Positions 55,371-64,000 of a DNA stretch of 64,000 nt are shown piece by piece. The notes under the pieces were generated by a model. The model made no database searches. It was not told the origin of the DNA and saw nothing but the letters and a program-made list of their open reading frames with translations. Both the position numbers and the translations under genes were made by a program. Origin of the DNA: Eriocheir sinensis (taxonomy: Eukaryota; Arthropoda; Malacostraca; Decapoda; Varunidae); assembly GCF_024679095.1 (NCBI RefSeq), contig NC_066528.1, positions 21,087,240-21,151,239 of the forward strand, read 5' to 3'. Every line of letters begins with the position of its first letter. The first letter of the stretch is position 1.

Positions 55371-56879
55371 ATTAGTTTTGAGGTACAACAATGCGTTTTC
55401 CTGTTCCAACGTCCATCTTCCCTTATTAAATATTTCCAAGCCATTATTTACACGGTTTTAGGTTTAATTAAAGAGAAAAAGCGATATAATTACCAGTTTA
55501 TACAGGAAGAAACGTTGTAACCAATGGCTTTAAGATCTAATAAATACGTGATTCATTTCCCATCCTCCCTCCCTCTATCTCCCTCTCCCTCCCTCCCTCC
55601 CTCCATGCTTCACGTAAGGGAGACTACTAAGTGTATTAAGAACTCCCTGAAGCCATTATTCCCACATATAAGCTCATTACATCATATTGTAAGCCCGTGC
55701 TGAAGAGTGATAGGATTTTATACTTTCTGCAGTTTCGTTCACAACATGTGCCGAGACCCAGACCCAGACCAACCCATTAATAACGAATAATAATGATTCC
55801 AAGGCCTTACCGCTGTTATTAAGGCCTCGGCAGGACTTAGTTGGGGTTTACTAATGACAGGACACGCGATAAAAGGGCAAAGGGGCAGTTAAATAGAGTA
55901 ATTAATGTTTCCGAGGTTAAACTAAAACTATTTATGTCAGCGATAATATACCTAAGCACTGCAAAAAAAGCCCTATTAATTAAACATTTCGACCCTATCT
56001 CTAAATAAATCTAGTTATTGGAGCGGAGAAGACAGTTCCAGGGTCATTTAATTCAAGTACGAGAATCTATTGAGCTGGCAGGAAACAGCTCGCAGCCGGA
56101 AAATAGCTCGCAAAGGGGACTTGGAACAATGCTTAATTTTCAATATATCACTCACTGCTATCGTTTAACTGTCCCTTTGCGACTTCAATACACTGCAAAT
56201 ACATCAGATAAACACTTAAAATCAGTAGAAGGCTTTAAAACAAACACATAGGAGATTACATGGGAGGAACTACTCTGAGCTGATACTCACTCCTGGTTTG
56301 GGCAATCTCAACGCTTATATATAGATCACAGGTGGTTAAAGAGACATAAATCAAGGCAAATTAAGACGTTTTTTGCTGTCTTTACCCCATTGGACATGTG
56401 TAGTGGCTAGTATCGAGACTTATTTCCCCGAGGAGGCATTTCTCGCACACACCCGGTCCCAGCCGTGGAGGGAGGAGGCTGGTGTGTTATTTTTGTGTTT
56501 TTTGAAGCGAATTATCCGTTGCCGAGGGAGCCATGCATCTAGAAACGGTAAATAGTCCCTTGTGATTGTTTTGGGTGGGTGAGGGCAGTGAATGAAGGCT
56601 TGTAATAGGTGGAAATAGGGAAAATGTATCGGTGGGGGGAAAGAGGTGGATTTAAATGGCCGCCGTGGTTGTTCAGAAGTTCATCGTTTTTTACTGATTT
56701 CCGGTAAAGTAGAGTACGTAGCGGCACGGGGCTTGAGGGGCAGGGCGACACGTGCATTGCATTCCTGTGTGTGAAGTTGGAGAGCGGGATATAAGCCGGT
56801 AAGGTCAGAAAGGTCAAGTATATAACTGGCTTGGGGTGTCCGGCTCCATATATGACTTTAATTATTAATGACCTCTAAG
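55371..56879. other. no supported gene
   Basis: Mostly non-repetitive AT-rich sequence; CCCT repeats at 55565-55605. A plus-strand frame at 56018-56251 and a donor-like GAAACG|GTAAAT near 56547 were seen, but no coherent exon structure. Confidence 0.4.
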
Positions 56880-57240
56880 ACCTTCGGGCACTATGATAGG
56901 GAGAACTGAGATGAATGACCTAATTTATGGGGTCAAAGGAGGTGTGAGTGTCTTAAATATTGAATTATGGGCGTTTAGCGGTGAGGTCATAAGGGCGTAA
57001 CCGGCGGATGGAGCGAACCATATGTGACGTATTATCTCAGTTATCAATAACACCTAAGAACTTTGAACACTATGGGAGGGAGAACTAAGCTGAATGACCT
57101 AATGTATGGGGTCAAATGAGGTGTGAGGGTCTTAGATATTGAATTATGGGCGTTTAGCGGTGAGGTCATAAGGGCGTAACCGGCGGATGGGAGCGAACCA
57201 TACGTGACCTTATATCCGTGAGTTTTGACCAGTGTAAGAT
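56880..57240. repeat. ~190-bp tandem repeat, two copies
   Basis: Units share GACCTAATTTATGGGGTCAA, GGCGTTTAGCGGTGAGGTCA and TAAGGGCGTAACCGGCGGAT. Confidence 0.8.
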
Positions 57241-57599
57241 GCCTGGGTACTCCTATATTAAGGATTAGGGTGTATTTGTGTTGTATTATTGCAGATATGA
57301 GGTGTGGGTTGTGTTACTCAGGAAATATTGAGGGTTAACGTGAGCTAGAAGTGTTTTAAGGGTGATTCGTCTAGCGGGCGGGGTGAATTTTACGAATTTT
57401 TCAGATTTATTTATTTCAGTGTTATTTCTCTTGATTTTTTTGCGTTTTCATCGTCATGGTTGTGATTTCATGTGTGTCTGAGGTGGTATTGATGGTGATT
57501 GTGGTGATATTAGGTGATGCATGTGGTGGTGATGACCCGGGGTGGTGAACCTATTAACTCTAAGGGGAATATGTAGGTTAGCGTTGTTGCCTTGACCAC
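57241..57599. other. no recognisable feature
   Basis: GT-rich, with GGTGGTGAT words near 57480-57550. No gene. Confidence 0.45.
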
Positions 57600-58215
57600 A
57601 TGTGCTTACCCTAGACCATCGGGTGTCATTCTAGAGTTATACATGCTCCTGGTACTGCGAAGGCTGGCATGAACCTATATTTTGCCTGTCAATATTTACT
57701 TTGCTCTCACAGGAGGTTAAGGTTAAAATCTAAGTTTAATCCAAGGTTAGGATAACTTAGCGATGACCAGTATCTTATCCTAGACCTGGGGGCTTCGTGG
57801 TGCAGTGGTTAGCAGTTAGCACACTCGGCTCACAACCGAGAGAGCCTGGGTTCGATTCCCGGGCAGAGTGGAAAAATTTGGGAGGCTTTTCCGATACCCT
57901 ACGCCCCTGTCCACCCAGCAGTGTACCAGGTATTAATCGGGGGTTGTGTCCCGTCTCCTGGGATCTGTTCCCTTCTTTAATTCCTTCCCCTCCTGTCTCT
58001 CTCCGGCATATGACCACAGATGTTGCGCCGACTAAATTAAATTTTCCAATTTTTTTATCCTAGACCATCGGGTGTTATTCTAGAGGTCTGCTCATGGTAC
58101 CGTGAGGGCCGGAATTGACCTATTTTGTCTGTCAATTTTTATCTTGCTCTCACAGGAGGTTACGTTAAAATCTAAGTTTAATCCAAGGTTAGGATAACTT
58201 AGTGCTGACCGGGCA
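57600..58215. repeat. two copies of a ~170-bp repeat split by a SINE
   Basis: CTAGACCATCGGGTGTCATT, TTGCTCTCACAGGAGGTTA and TTTAATCCAAGGTTAGGATA occur at 57610-57775 and again at 58060-58215. The SINE at 57787-58054 lies between them. Confidence 0.75.
57787..58054 (+). mobile_element. tRNA-Val-derived SINE, copy 1, with target-site duplication
   Basis: The head reads CTTCGTGGTGCAGTGGTTAG (box A), an anticodon arm CTCGG-CTCACAA-CCGAG with anticodon CAC (Val), and GGGTTCGATTCCCGG (box B). The body contains TGTCCACCCAGCAGTGTACC and GTGTCCCGTCTCCTGGGATC. TTATCCTAGACC flanks both ends (57775-57786 and 58055-58066). A 7-base duplication in the D-arm (GTTAGCAGTTAGCA) is absent from copy 2. It cannot be a working tRNA, as the acceptor stem does not pair. 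Confidence 0.85.
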
Positions 58216-58489
58216 TTTTTTTTGTTAATGTTTCCGATATTTTTCAGCCCTTGAATATATAAATAAGTGTGAAGTGATGAGACTTGGGTATTTTTTCTGG
58301 AATAACACCCACTTGTTTAGGATATATAGGCAGGATAGGCCTCTCACCACACTGCCGTTGATGTCACTGGCGGGAGAGGTGGCTACGGTCATCTCCATAC
58401 TCACCGCCTCTTAAAATATTGTCTTGGGGTGCAACGCAGTATATATTTGTTTTATTTCATTGTGGTAGTAGAGCGCACGGCAGGTACGG
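58216..58489. other. no recognisable feature
   Basis: Non-repetitive; no gene. Confidence 0.4.
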
Positions 58490-58954
58490 TTAACCCGGTA
58501 GCTGTGGGGATCATGTTTCTCAACTCGGTAGCAGCGACACATCAAATTTGTGGCTTTACCGTGTAGCAGTGATGGGCCAAACCTGTGTCTTTACCGTGTA
58601 GCAGTGACGAGCCAAATTTGTGGCTTTACCATGTAGCAGCGATGGGCCAAACCTGTGTCTTTACCATATAGCAGCGACGGGCCAAATTTGTGGCTTAACC
58701 GTGTAGCAGCGACGGGCCAAATTTGTGTCTTTACCGTGTAGCAGCGACGGGCCAAATTTGTGGCTTTATCGTGTAGCAGCGACGGGCCAAATTTGTGCCG
58801 TGATATAAACCCCCCAAAATAGATGATACATAATCTGGTCACAAATGCTTTATATATAATATGAAATGGTTTGTGTGAGGGGTGATTTTTTTCCATTTTT
58901 CTCACTTGGAGGGACCATTAAGAAACATGATCCCTGCTGCTACCACTGGGTTAA
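58490..58954 (-). mobile_element. MITE family M1, copy 6 (inverted, expanded, with a direct M1 stub)
   Basis: A short direct M1 left end (TTAACCCGGTAGCTGTGGGG, to about 58520) is followed by an inverted M1 with about seven 35-bp units (58520-58800), the common interior and the terminus CTACCACTGGGTTAA. The stub may mark a failed or recombined insertion. Confidence 0.7.
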
Positions 58955-59246
58955 AGGCCCTTCCCTCTAAGCGAGAAAAATGAGAAAAAAATCATCACTC
59001 ACACAAACCACTTCATAATATATATCAATTCATTTGTGATGAGTTTATGCATCATCCATTTATTTTTTATTTTTTTTTACGTCTTGGCCTATTGCGCCGG
59101 TAGGCTTCTTCCCGGTGGATCCTAATGGTTGATGGTGGGGTTTATATCCTTCTTAATATATCAAGTTACATATCATGGCAAGAATTTGGCCCGTCGCTGG
59201 TACACTGTAAAGCCACAAATTTGGGCCCTTGTTACTACCAGGTTAA
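58951..59246 (+). mobile_element. MITE family M1, copy 7, interrupted by a SINE S2 tail fragment
   Basis: Shares its left TTAA with copy 6, head to head. The interior is broken at about 59063 by TTTTTTTTTTACGTCTTGGC through GGATCCTAATGGTTGATGG (the S2 3' tail in inverse orientation, about 59066-59137). M1 resumes and ends GTTACTACCAGGTTAA. Confidence 0.65.
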
Positions 59247-59653
59247 GTTAGGTCTTGTTAGGATAGCTCAGCGAGTTTGGGCAGGTTAGGATAGCTAAGA
59301 TTTAATTCTCTAAATATATGGTCTTGGGGGGGACACACCTGGAGATACATTTCTGTTTATATTGTGTTTTGATAGTGGCTTGCTAAGACTAGATTAGTTT
59401 CATTAAAGTTTGGGCAGGTTAGGATAGCTTAGATTTAATTCTCTAAATATATGGTCTTGGGGGGGACACACCTGGAGATATATTTATGTTTATATTGTTT
59501 TGACAGTGGCTTGCTAAGGCTAGATTAGTTTCATTAAAGTTTGGTTAAGTTAGGATGACTTAGATTTAATTCTCTTTATATATAGTCTGGGATGACACAT
59601 TGAGGCATATGTTTTACTTTTGCATATTTGGCGTCGGAACACAGGCTGGGGAA
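59247..59653. repeat. ~125-bp tandem repeat, three copies
   Basis: Units share GGTTAGGATAGCTTAGATTT, AATTCTCTAAATATATGGTC and GACTAGATTAGTTTCATTAA. Confidence 0.8.
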
Positions 59654-59865
59654 GGAGACGGTGGCTGAGTGGTTAGCGTGCCGGTCCTGCGTTCACTGCG
59701 TCATGGATGATGAGGGTTTGAATCAGTCGCTGCCACAGACTACTTGTCCTGAAGACCACCACCATCATCCTGGACTGTATGGGACTGTCCAAGGGAAAGC
59801 AAGATGGGGCCGCTATAAACACTTGCCGGCTTGGGCCCACCACCAGGCCCAGCCAAGGGAGGTAA
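59654..59865 (+). mobile_element. SINE family S2, direct copy
   Basis: Box A GGTGGCTGAGTGGTTAGCGT and a diverged box B (GGGTTTGAATCAG), then CCTGAAGACCACC and CCGCTATAAACACTTGCC. The centre is shorter than at 49819-50072. Confidence 0.75.
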
Positions 59866-60261
59866 GGAAAAAAAGTATGGCTAGGTTTGAATAAGTTTTA
59901 GGTTAGAATAGCGTAGTATTAAATTATCTTGTAATTATTATTATTGTCCTTAATATCATTCCTATTGCAACTCATGTTAATGGAGAGGTATCTTGTATGC
60001 CCCCCTGGACGTGACTGACTCGTTCACCCTCCATCTCGGACGATATGTCGAGTTAGCTTCACGTTGGTGGTCGGGTGTAGTTCCGGTGCCCTGAGAATAG
60101 GGGAACCACCTGCTAAACCCTGGGGCGAAGCCTGCACCTCAAGCATGGCCAGCAGTTGCGGGAGTCTCCGAAACAACTGTAACACTTTGACTTGTGTTTC
60201 ATATCTTTATCATCTCTACTTGTTAGTAAGATAACTTCAATTCTGTAAAAAATAACATGTA
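59866..60261. other. no recognisable feature
   Basis: Non-repetitive; no gene. Confidence 0.4.
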
Positions 60262-60415
60262 AGATGGTTCTTACGTAAATAGTTTTTTTGAGATATGAGA
60301 CACGTTAATGGATTTACATTAATTTCAATGGGGAAATTCATTTTGGTTTTCGAGTGTTTTGGTGTGCGAGGAATATTCTTGAATGAATTAAACTCGTAAA
60401 TCGAGGTTTGACTAT
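60262..60415. mobile_element. end fragment of a mariner/pogo-type DNA transposon
   Basis: GGGAAATTCATTTTGGTTTT, CGAGTGTTTTGG and AACTCGTAAATCGAGGTTTG form the characteristic 3' end of Tigger/pogo-like elements as I remember them. No transposase and no matching left end were found. Confidence 0.4.
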
Positions 60416-60670
60416 ATGTACTCCATAAATAGCTAACATAACAGATCGCAGGTCATCGCTAGGTCTGTAAACAATGGGGGGGTTCCCCGGGCCAAGCCAC
60501 AGGGCTCAAGTTAAGAGTCCATGGACTATAGCTAACTAAACTACCTGATAACTAACTAAACTGACCCCCCCTCCCTTCCCCCTTCACACTAAGAGCAAGG
60601 TCTCCAGCGGACTGCTTCAGCTTTCAAACACATCGCTGAGTTTAGTGTGGTCACCCGCATGCAGCCCTAT

Positions 60671-60932
60671 GGGGCTTCGTGGTTCAGTGGTTAGCACACT
60701 CGGCTCACAACTGAGAGAGCCCGGGTTCGATTCCCGGGCGGAGTGGAAAAATTTGGGCGGCTTTTCCAATACCCTACGCCCCTGTCCACCCAGCAGTGTA
60801 CCAGGTATTAATCGGGGGCTGTGTCCCGTCTCCTGGGATCTGTTCCCTTCTCCTATAATTCCTTCCCCTTCTGTCTCTCTCCGGCATATGACCACAGATG
60901 TTGCGCTGTCCACTAAACAAAACTTTCCACTT
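60671..60932 (+). mobile_element. tRNA-Val-derived SINE, copy 2
   Basis: Same head (CTTCGTGGTTCAGTGGTTAG, CTCGG-CTCACAA, GGGTTCGATTCCCGG) and body as 57787-58054 without the D-arm duplication. No clear target-site duplication. Confidence 0.85.
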
Positions 60933-61265
60933 TCCCGCTGCTACCACCACCAGGTTAATGATAAATATAAATGAATCTCATTATTGGGGACCAGGAGACA
61001 GATTTTGTGTTGGGAGTCAGTAAATATAAGAGGCTGAGTACAACAGTCTGGCAATGTTGGCACTGCCTCAAAGTATAGGCCTGGCTGTATGTATAGAGTT
61101 ATGAGGGCATTGAGGGGAGAGAGAGAGAGAGAGGGAGGGTGTAGAGGAAGAAAAGTATGTAAAAAAACAAATATGAGAGAGAGAGTATCAATTAATTATC
61201 TTATATTATACAGCCCTTGATAGAGAGAGATTTTATAATATATTATCCCATGCTGTCTTTCCCAG
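60933..61265. other. no gene; short GA runs
   Basis: GA runs at about 61118-61132 and near 61175. The region ends in the acceptor TGTCTTTCCCAG. Confidence 0.45.
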
Positions 61266-61415
61266 TACAAGACTTTGAGAGTGGATACATATTTGCAGGT
61301 TGGTGTAGCAGTGCCGGGAGGTTCCATAACACAGGGCACTCCTCACCTCAACAACAGTCTCTTCACCGACAAGTAATTCTTCACCAACAAGCTTTTCAGC
61401 AGCCTGGAGGAATAG
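61266..61415 (+). CDS. candidate internal coding exon, unknown product
   Basis: 150 bp between a strong acceptor (CTGTCTTTCCCAG) and a strong donor (GGAATAG|GTAAGC). One frame is open throughout, entering and leaving in phase 1. It gives about 49 residues including FESGYIFAGWCSSAGRFH and a Gln/His-rich end (SSPQQQSLHRQVILHQQAFQ). No domain is recognisable. No partner exon is certain; a segment at 62404-62490 has weak splice signals but a poor frame. Lack of repeats within it is the main support. Confidence 0.35.
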
Positions 61416-61577
61416 GTAAGCTTTCTCTACTCATTTCCTGCCCTGCCTTCATTACCCCCGCCAGAAGCCCCCAAAGGGTGAACCCGTTATATTGAGCTGT
61501 AAAATGTTCAGCTCACTTAGTAACCCAGTGTGTTGTAAAATGTTCAGTACATCCCCTTGCTTAGAGGGAAAGGCCTT

Positions 61578-62068
61578 TTAACCCAGTGGTTGTAGCAGCA
61601 GGGATCATGTTTCTTTATGGTCCCTCTAAGCGAGAAAAATGAGAAAAAATCACCCCTCACACAAACCATTTCATAATACATATCAAAGCATTTGTGATCA
61701 GTTTACACATCATCTATTTTTGGGGGTTTAAATCATGGCACAAATTTGGCCCGTCGCTGCTACACGGTAAAGCCACAAATTTGGCCCGTTGCTGCTACAC
61801 GGTAAAGCCACAAATTTGTCCCGTTGCTGCTACACGGTAAAGCCACAAATTTGGCCCGTTGCTGCTACACGGTAAAGCCACAAATTTGTCCCGTTGCTGC
61901 TACACGGTAAAGCCACAAATTTGTCCCGTTGCTGCTACACGGTAAAGCCATAAATTTGGCCCGTCGCTGCTACACGGTAAAGCCACAAATTTGTCCCGTT
62001 GCTGCTACACGGTAAAGCCACAAATTTGGCCCATTGCTGCTACATGGTAAAGCCACAAATTTGGCTTT

Positions 62069-62072
<4 letters not shown>
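61578..62072 (+). mobile_element. MITE family M1, copy 8, most expanded, right end lost
   Basis: TTAACCCAGTGGTTGTAGCA at the left, common interior, then about nine 35-bp units (61745-62070). The array runs into (GA)n with no terminal GGGTTAA. Confidence 0.75.
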
Positions 62073-62136
<64 letters not shown>

Positions 62137-62164
62137 TCCTTCACATTGAAATTAAATAAAATAA

Positions 62165-62201
<37 letters not shown>

Positions 62202-62204
62202 AAA

Positions 62205-62242
<38 letters not shown>

Positions 62243-62702
62243 CATTAATTACACATGTATATAAGCCCAGCAAAACTTGTTATTACTATTATCATTCTTC
62301 TTCTTATTCTTATTCTTATTATTATTATTAATATTATTATTATTAGGTCTGACAAGAGGTTATTAGCTCAAAAAATGAATTATCAACTGTTTATTAATTT
62401 TAGAGACAAGAGGAGGAGGAGGAAGAAGAGGAGGAGGAAGATTAGGAGGAGGAGGACTTTGAAGACTGACAGACAGACATCATTCCAGTGGTGAGTTAAG
62501 TTAGTTTCCTTCCCTTCCTTCCTTCCTTCCTTCCTTCCTTCCTTTCTTCTTTCCTCCCTTCTGTCCTTCCTTCCTTACTTCTTTCTTTCTCTCCTCCCTT
62601 CCTTCCTTCCTTCTTTCTCTCCTCCTTTCTGTCCTTCCTTTCTTTCTTCCCTTCCTCCCTTCCTTCCCTCCTTCCTTCCTTCCTCCCTTCCTTCCTTCCT
62701 TC
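62073..62702. repeat. microsatellites (GA)n, (CA)n, (ATT)n, (GGA)n, (TTCC)n
   Basis: GA 62073-62131, CA 62168-62199 and 62206-62238, ATT/CTT 62280-62345, GGA 62408-62455 and TTCC 62505-62702. A segment at 62404-62490 has acceptor-like and donor-like ends but purine-repeat content. Confidence 0.85.
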
Positions 62703-63161
62703 TCTTGGATAGGTTAGGATAAAAGGCCGGATTATTAGTTCGCCAAAAGATCACTTCTGCTTATAACAAGTTTTCAGCCATAATCTCAACATAATCATCA
62801 TGTATTATATATAAAAATGCAATGCGGTATCTAGGGTTTTCCTGGTCAAGGCTCCTAATCCTCGAAGATCTGTTTTTCCCTATTTCTCCTAAATAGTTGG
62901 TCAGAAGATATTCACAATCATTGATTTAAGACCTTTATTCTTCCTTCACTTGTGGTAGCGTTGAACTAATTCTCATTCAGATTACATCAGGCAAGAAAAA
63001 TATCCTTTTGGTAGCGTTGAAGACTTAATTACAGTAGTCAATAATGGCCGAATTAATCCCTTGAGCCTCTTAACTCATTCACCAGAATACAATAATGGGC
63101 GTTAGGCTTGTTTGGATGTTACACGGGTTTACAGTCTCCTTCACCTAGCGTGGGTGATATA
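62703..63161. other. no recognisable feature
   Basis: Non-repetitive AT-rich sequence. TAGCGTTGAA occurs twice near 62960 and 63015. No gene. Confidence 0.4.
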
Positions 63162-63532
63162 TTTTTTTTTTTTTTTACGTCGCTGTCTGTTGCGCCTGTA
63201 GGCATCTTCCTGGTGGGGCCTGATGGTCGGCCCAAGGCTTCTTCCAGGTGGGTCCTGATGGTTGGCCCAGCCCGTTCTGGCGCAGGCGAGTGTTTATAGT
63301 GGCGCCATCTTGCATTGGCTCATGCTGCCCCCCGGAACTCGTTCTTGATTCGCTTGGACGGCTTCCTCTAGAGTCCGGGTTGATGGGTGGTCTTCAGGAC
63401 AGCATGTGGGTAGTTTTAAGCCACTCGGCGGTGGCTGAAAAATCCGAGTGGTAGCGTGGGGATTCGAACCCGCGTCGTCCATCACGCGGTGAATGTGGGC
63501 CCAGTACTCTACCAATTCGGCCACCGCCTACC
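63162..63532 (-). mobile_element. SINE family S2, full-length with poly(A)
   Basis: The longest copy. On the minus strand box A is GGTGGCCGAATTGGTAGAG and box B GGGTTCGAATCCCC. The shared body follows, then a 3' part (GGGCCGACCATCAGGCCCCA, AACAGACAGCGACGT) ending in a 15-base A run (63176-63162). An A tail implies dependence on a LINE with poly(A) recognition. Confidence 0.85.
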
Positions 63533-64000
63533 ACAAACGTGGCACGAAAAACCGTTCACTGGTGCTCACATGGGCATAAACAATCTTCTTACAATCTCCT
63601 ATATCCTTAGTAAAATGTAGCCTAACCAGCAGACAAAGGGGACGAACCAGGTGGTTACATCCTCGTTAAAGAGAAATACTGCACAGCCCTGCTACTCCGT
63701 GGACTAAACACCCTACGTAGTCAATACGTGTATCATACCGAACACACCCGAGACACGCACGTGACAGACCCTTTATCTCCACTCACTCCCCTGTCCGGGG
63801 GAAGAGCCAAGGCGTGTCTGTTAGTGTTTGCACCTCACAAATACAATAATGAGAAAATATATCTATAATATGAACAGGAATTACTTCACCTCAGAGAGAC
63901 GCACCTGTCCGGGGGAAGAGCCAAGGCGTGTCTGTTGGTGTTTGCTGGGTGGGGCTCCCTACGCAGCCGCTGCCCGCGGTTCACATCCCTCCCCAGATTT
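63533..64000. other. no gene; ~120-bp direct repeat
   Basis: CTGTCCGGGGGAAGAGCCAA plus GGCGTGTCTGTTAGTGTTTG occurs at 63791-63830 and 63907-63946. Nothing else recognised. Confidence 0.5.

Noticed and set aside
57787..57870. tRNA-Val gene with anticodon CAC
   Set aside because: Boxes A and B and the anticodon arm are present, but the acceptor stem does not pair and the sequence continues into a SINE body repeated at 60671.

Overview
This window looks like nuclear DNA of an arthropod, most likely a decapod crustacean (probably a crab). The genes are split by short GT-AG introns. Tandem and simple repeats occupy most of the space. The mobile elements (tRNA-derived SINEs, 5'-truncated LINE tails next to (GT)n, TTAA-flanked MITEs, a Ty3/gypsy remnant with an env-like piece) are of a kind I associate with decapod genomes. 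The species assignment is inference; nothing in the sequence fixes it. I saw no bacterial operons, CRISPR arrays or free-standing RNA genes.

Only two protein-coding genes are well supported. They are paralogous C2H2 zinc-finger genes facing each other about 16 kb apart. Gene A (+) has coding exons 8323-8568, 9332-9625 and 10084-11712 (722 aa, 13 fingers) and a likely 5' UTR exon at 7166-7227. Gene B (-) has coding exons 30663-30184 and 29485-27671 (764 aa, 12 fingers), with an acceptor just upstream of its start codon, so it should have further 5' exons at higher coordinates. Both proteins have an acidic run, a basic patch, one finger, a phase-0 intron at the same place, an array of 11-12 fingers, a long low-complexity tail, and a short conserved C-terminal block rich in Cys, His and Trp. 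The predicted base-contact residues of fingers 4, 5, 7 and 8 are identical in the two proteins, so they probably recognise related DNA sites. I cannot name either gene.

Layout. 1-7160: microsatellites and long minisatellites, one SINE and one LINE tail. 7166-11712: gene A. 11713-27670: minisatellites, including a 2-kb G-rich 39-bp array, a 1-kb 42-bp array and a dispersed ~170-bp repeat that holds a pogo-like MITE. 27671-30674: gene B. 30675-34850: SINE, LINE remnant, a (CT)n/(GA)n inverted repeat and a 165-bp satellite. 34857-36477: two candidate first exons and a duplicated CCAAT/E2F-like promoter module. 36480-43680: repeats, including a ~2.34-kb tandem segmental duplication. 43774-47037: truncated gypsy-class element on the minus strand with an env-like fragment placed upstream of pol. 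47040-64000: more repeats, TTAA MITEs, SINEs and LINE ends, and one isolated exon candidate at 61266-61415.

Two TTAA-bounded MITE-like families recur. M1 carries a 35-bp internal repeat that appears to derive from its own terminus. M2 carries a 99-bp repeat that reads, on the opposite strand, as a 33-codon piece of a non-LTR reverse transcriptase. One copy (43160-43678) has an M2 left end and an M1 right end.
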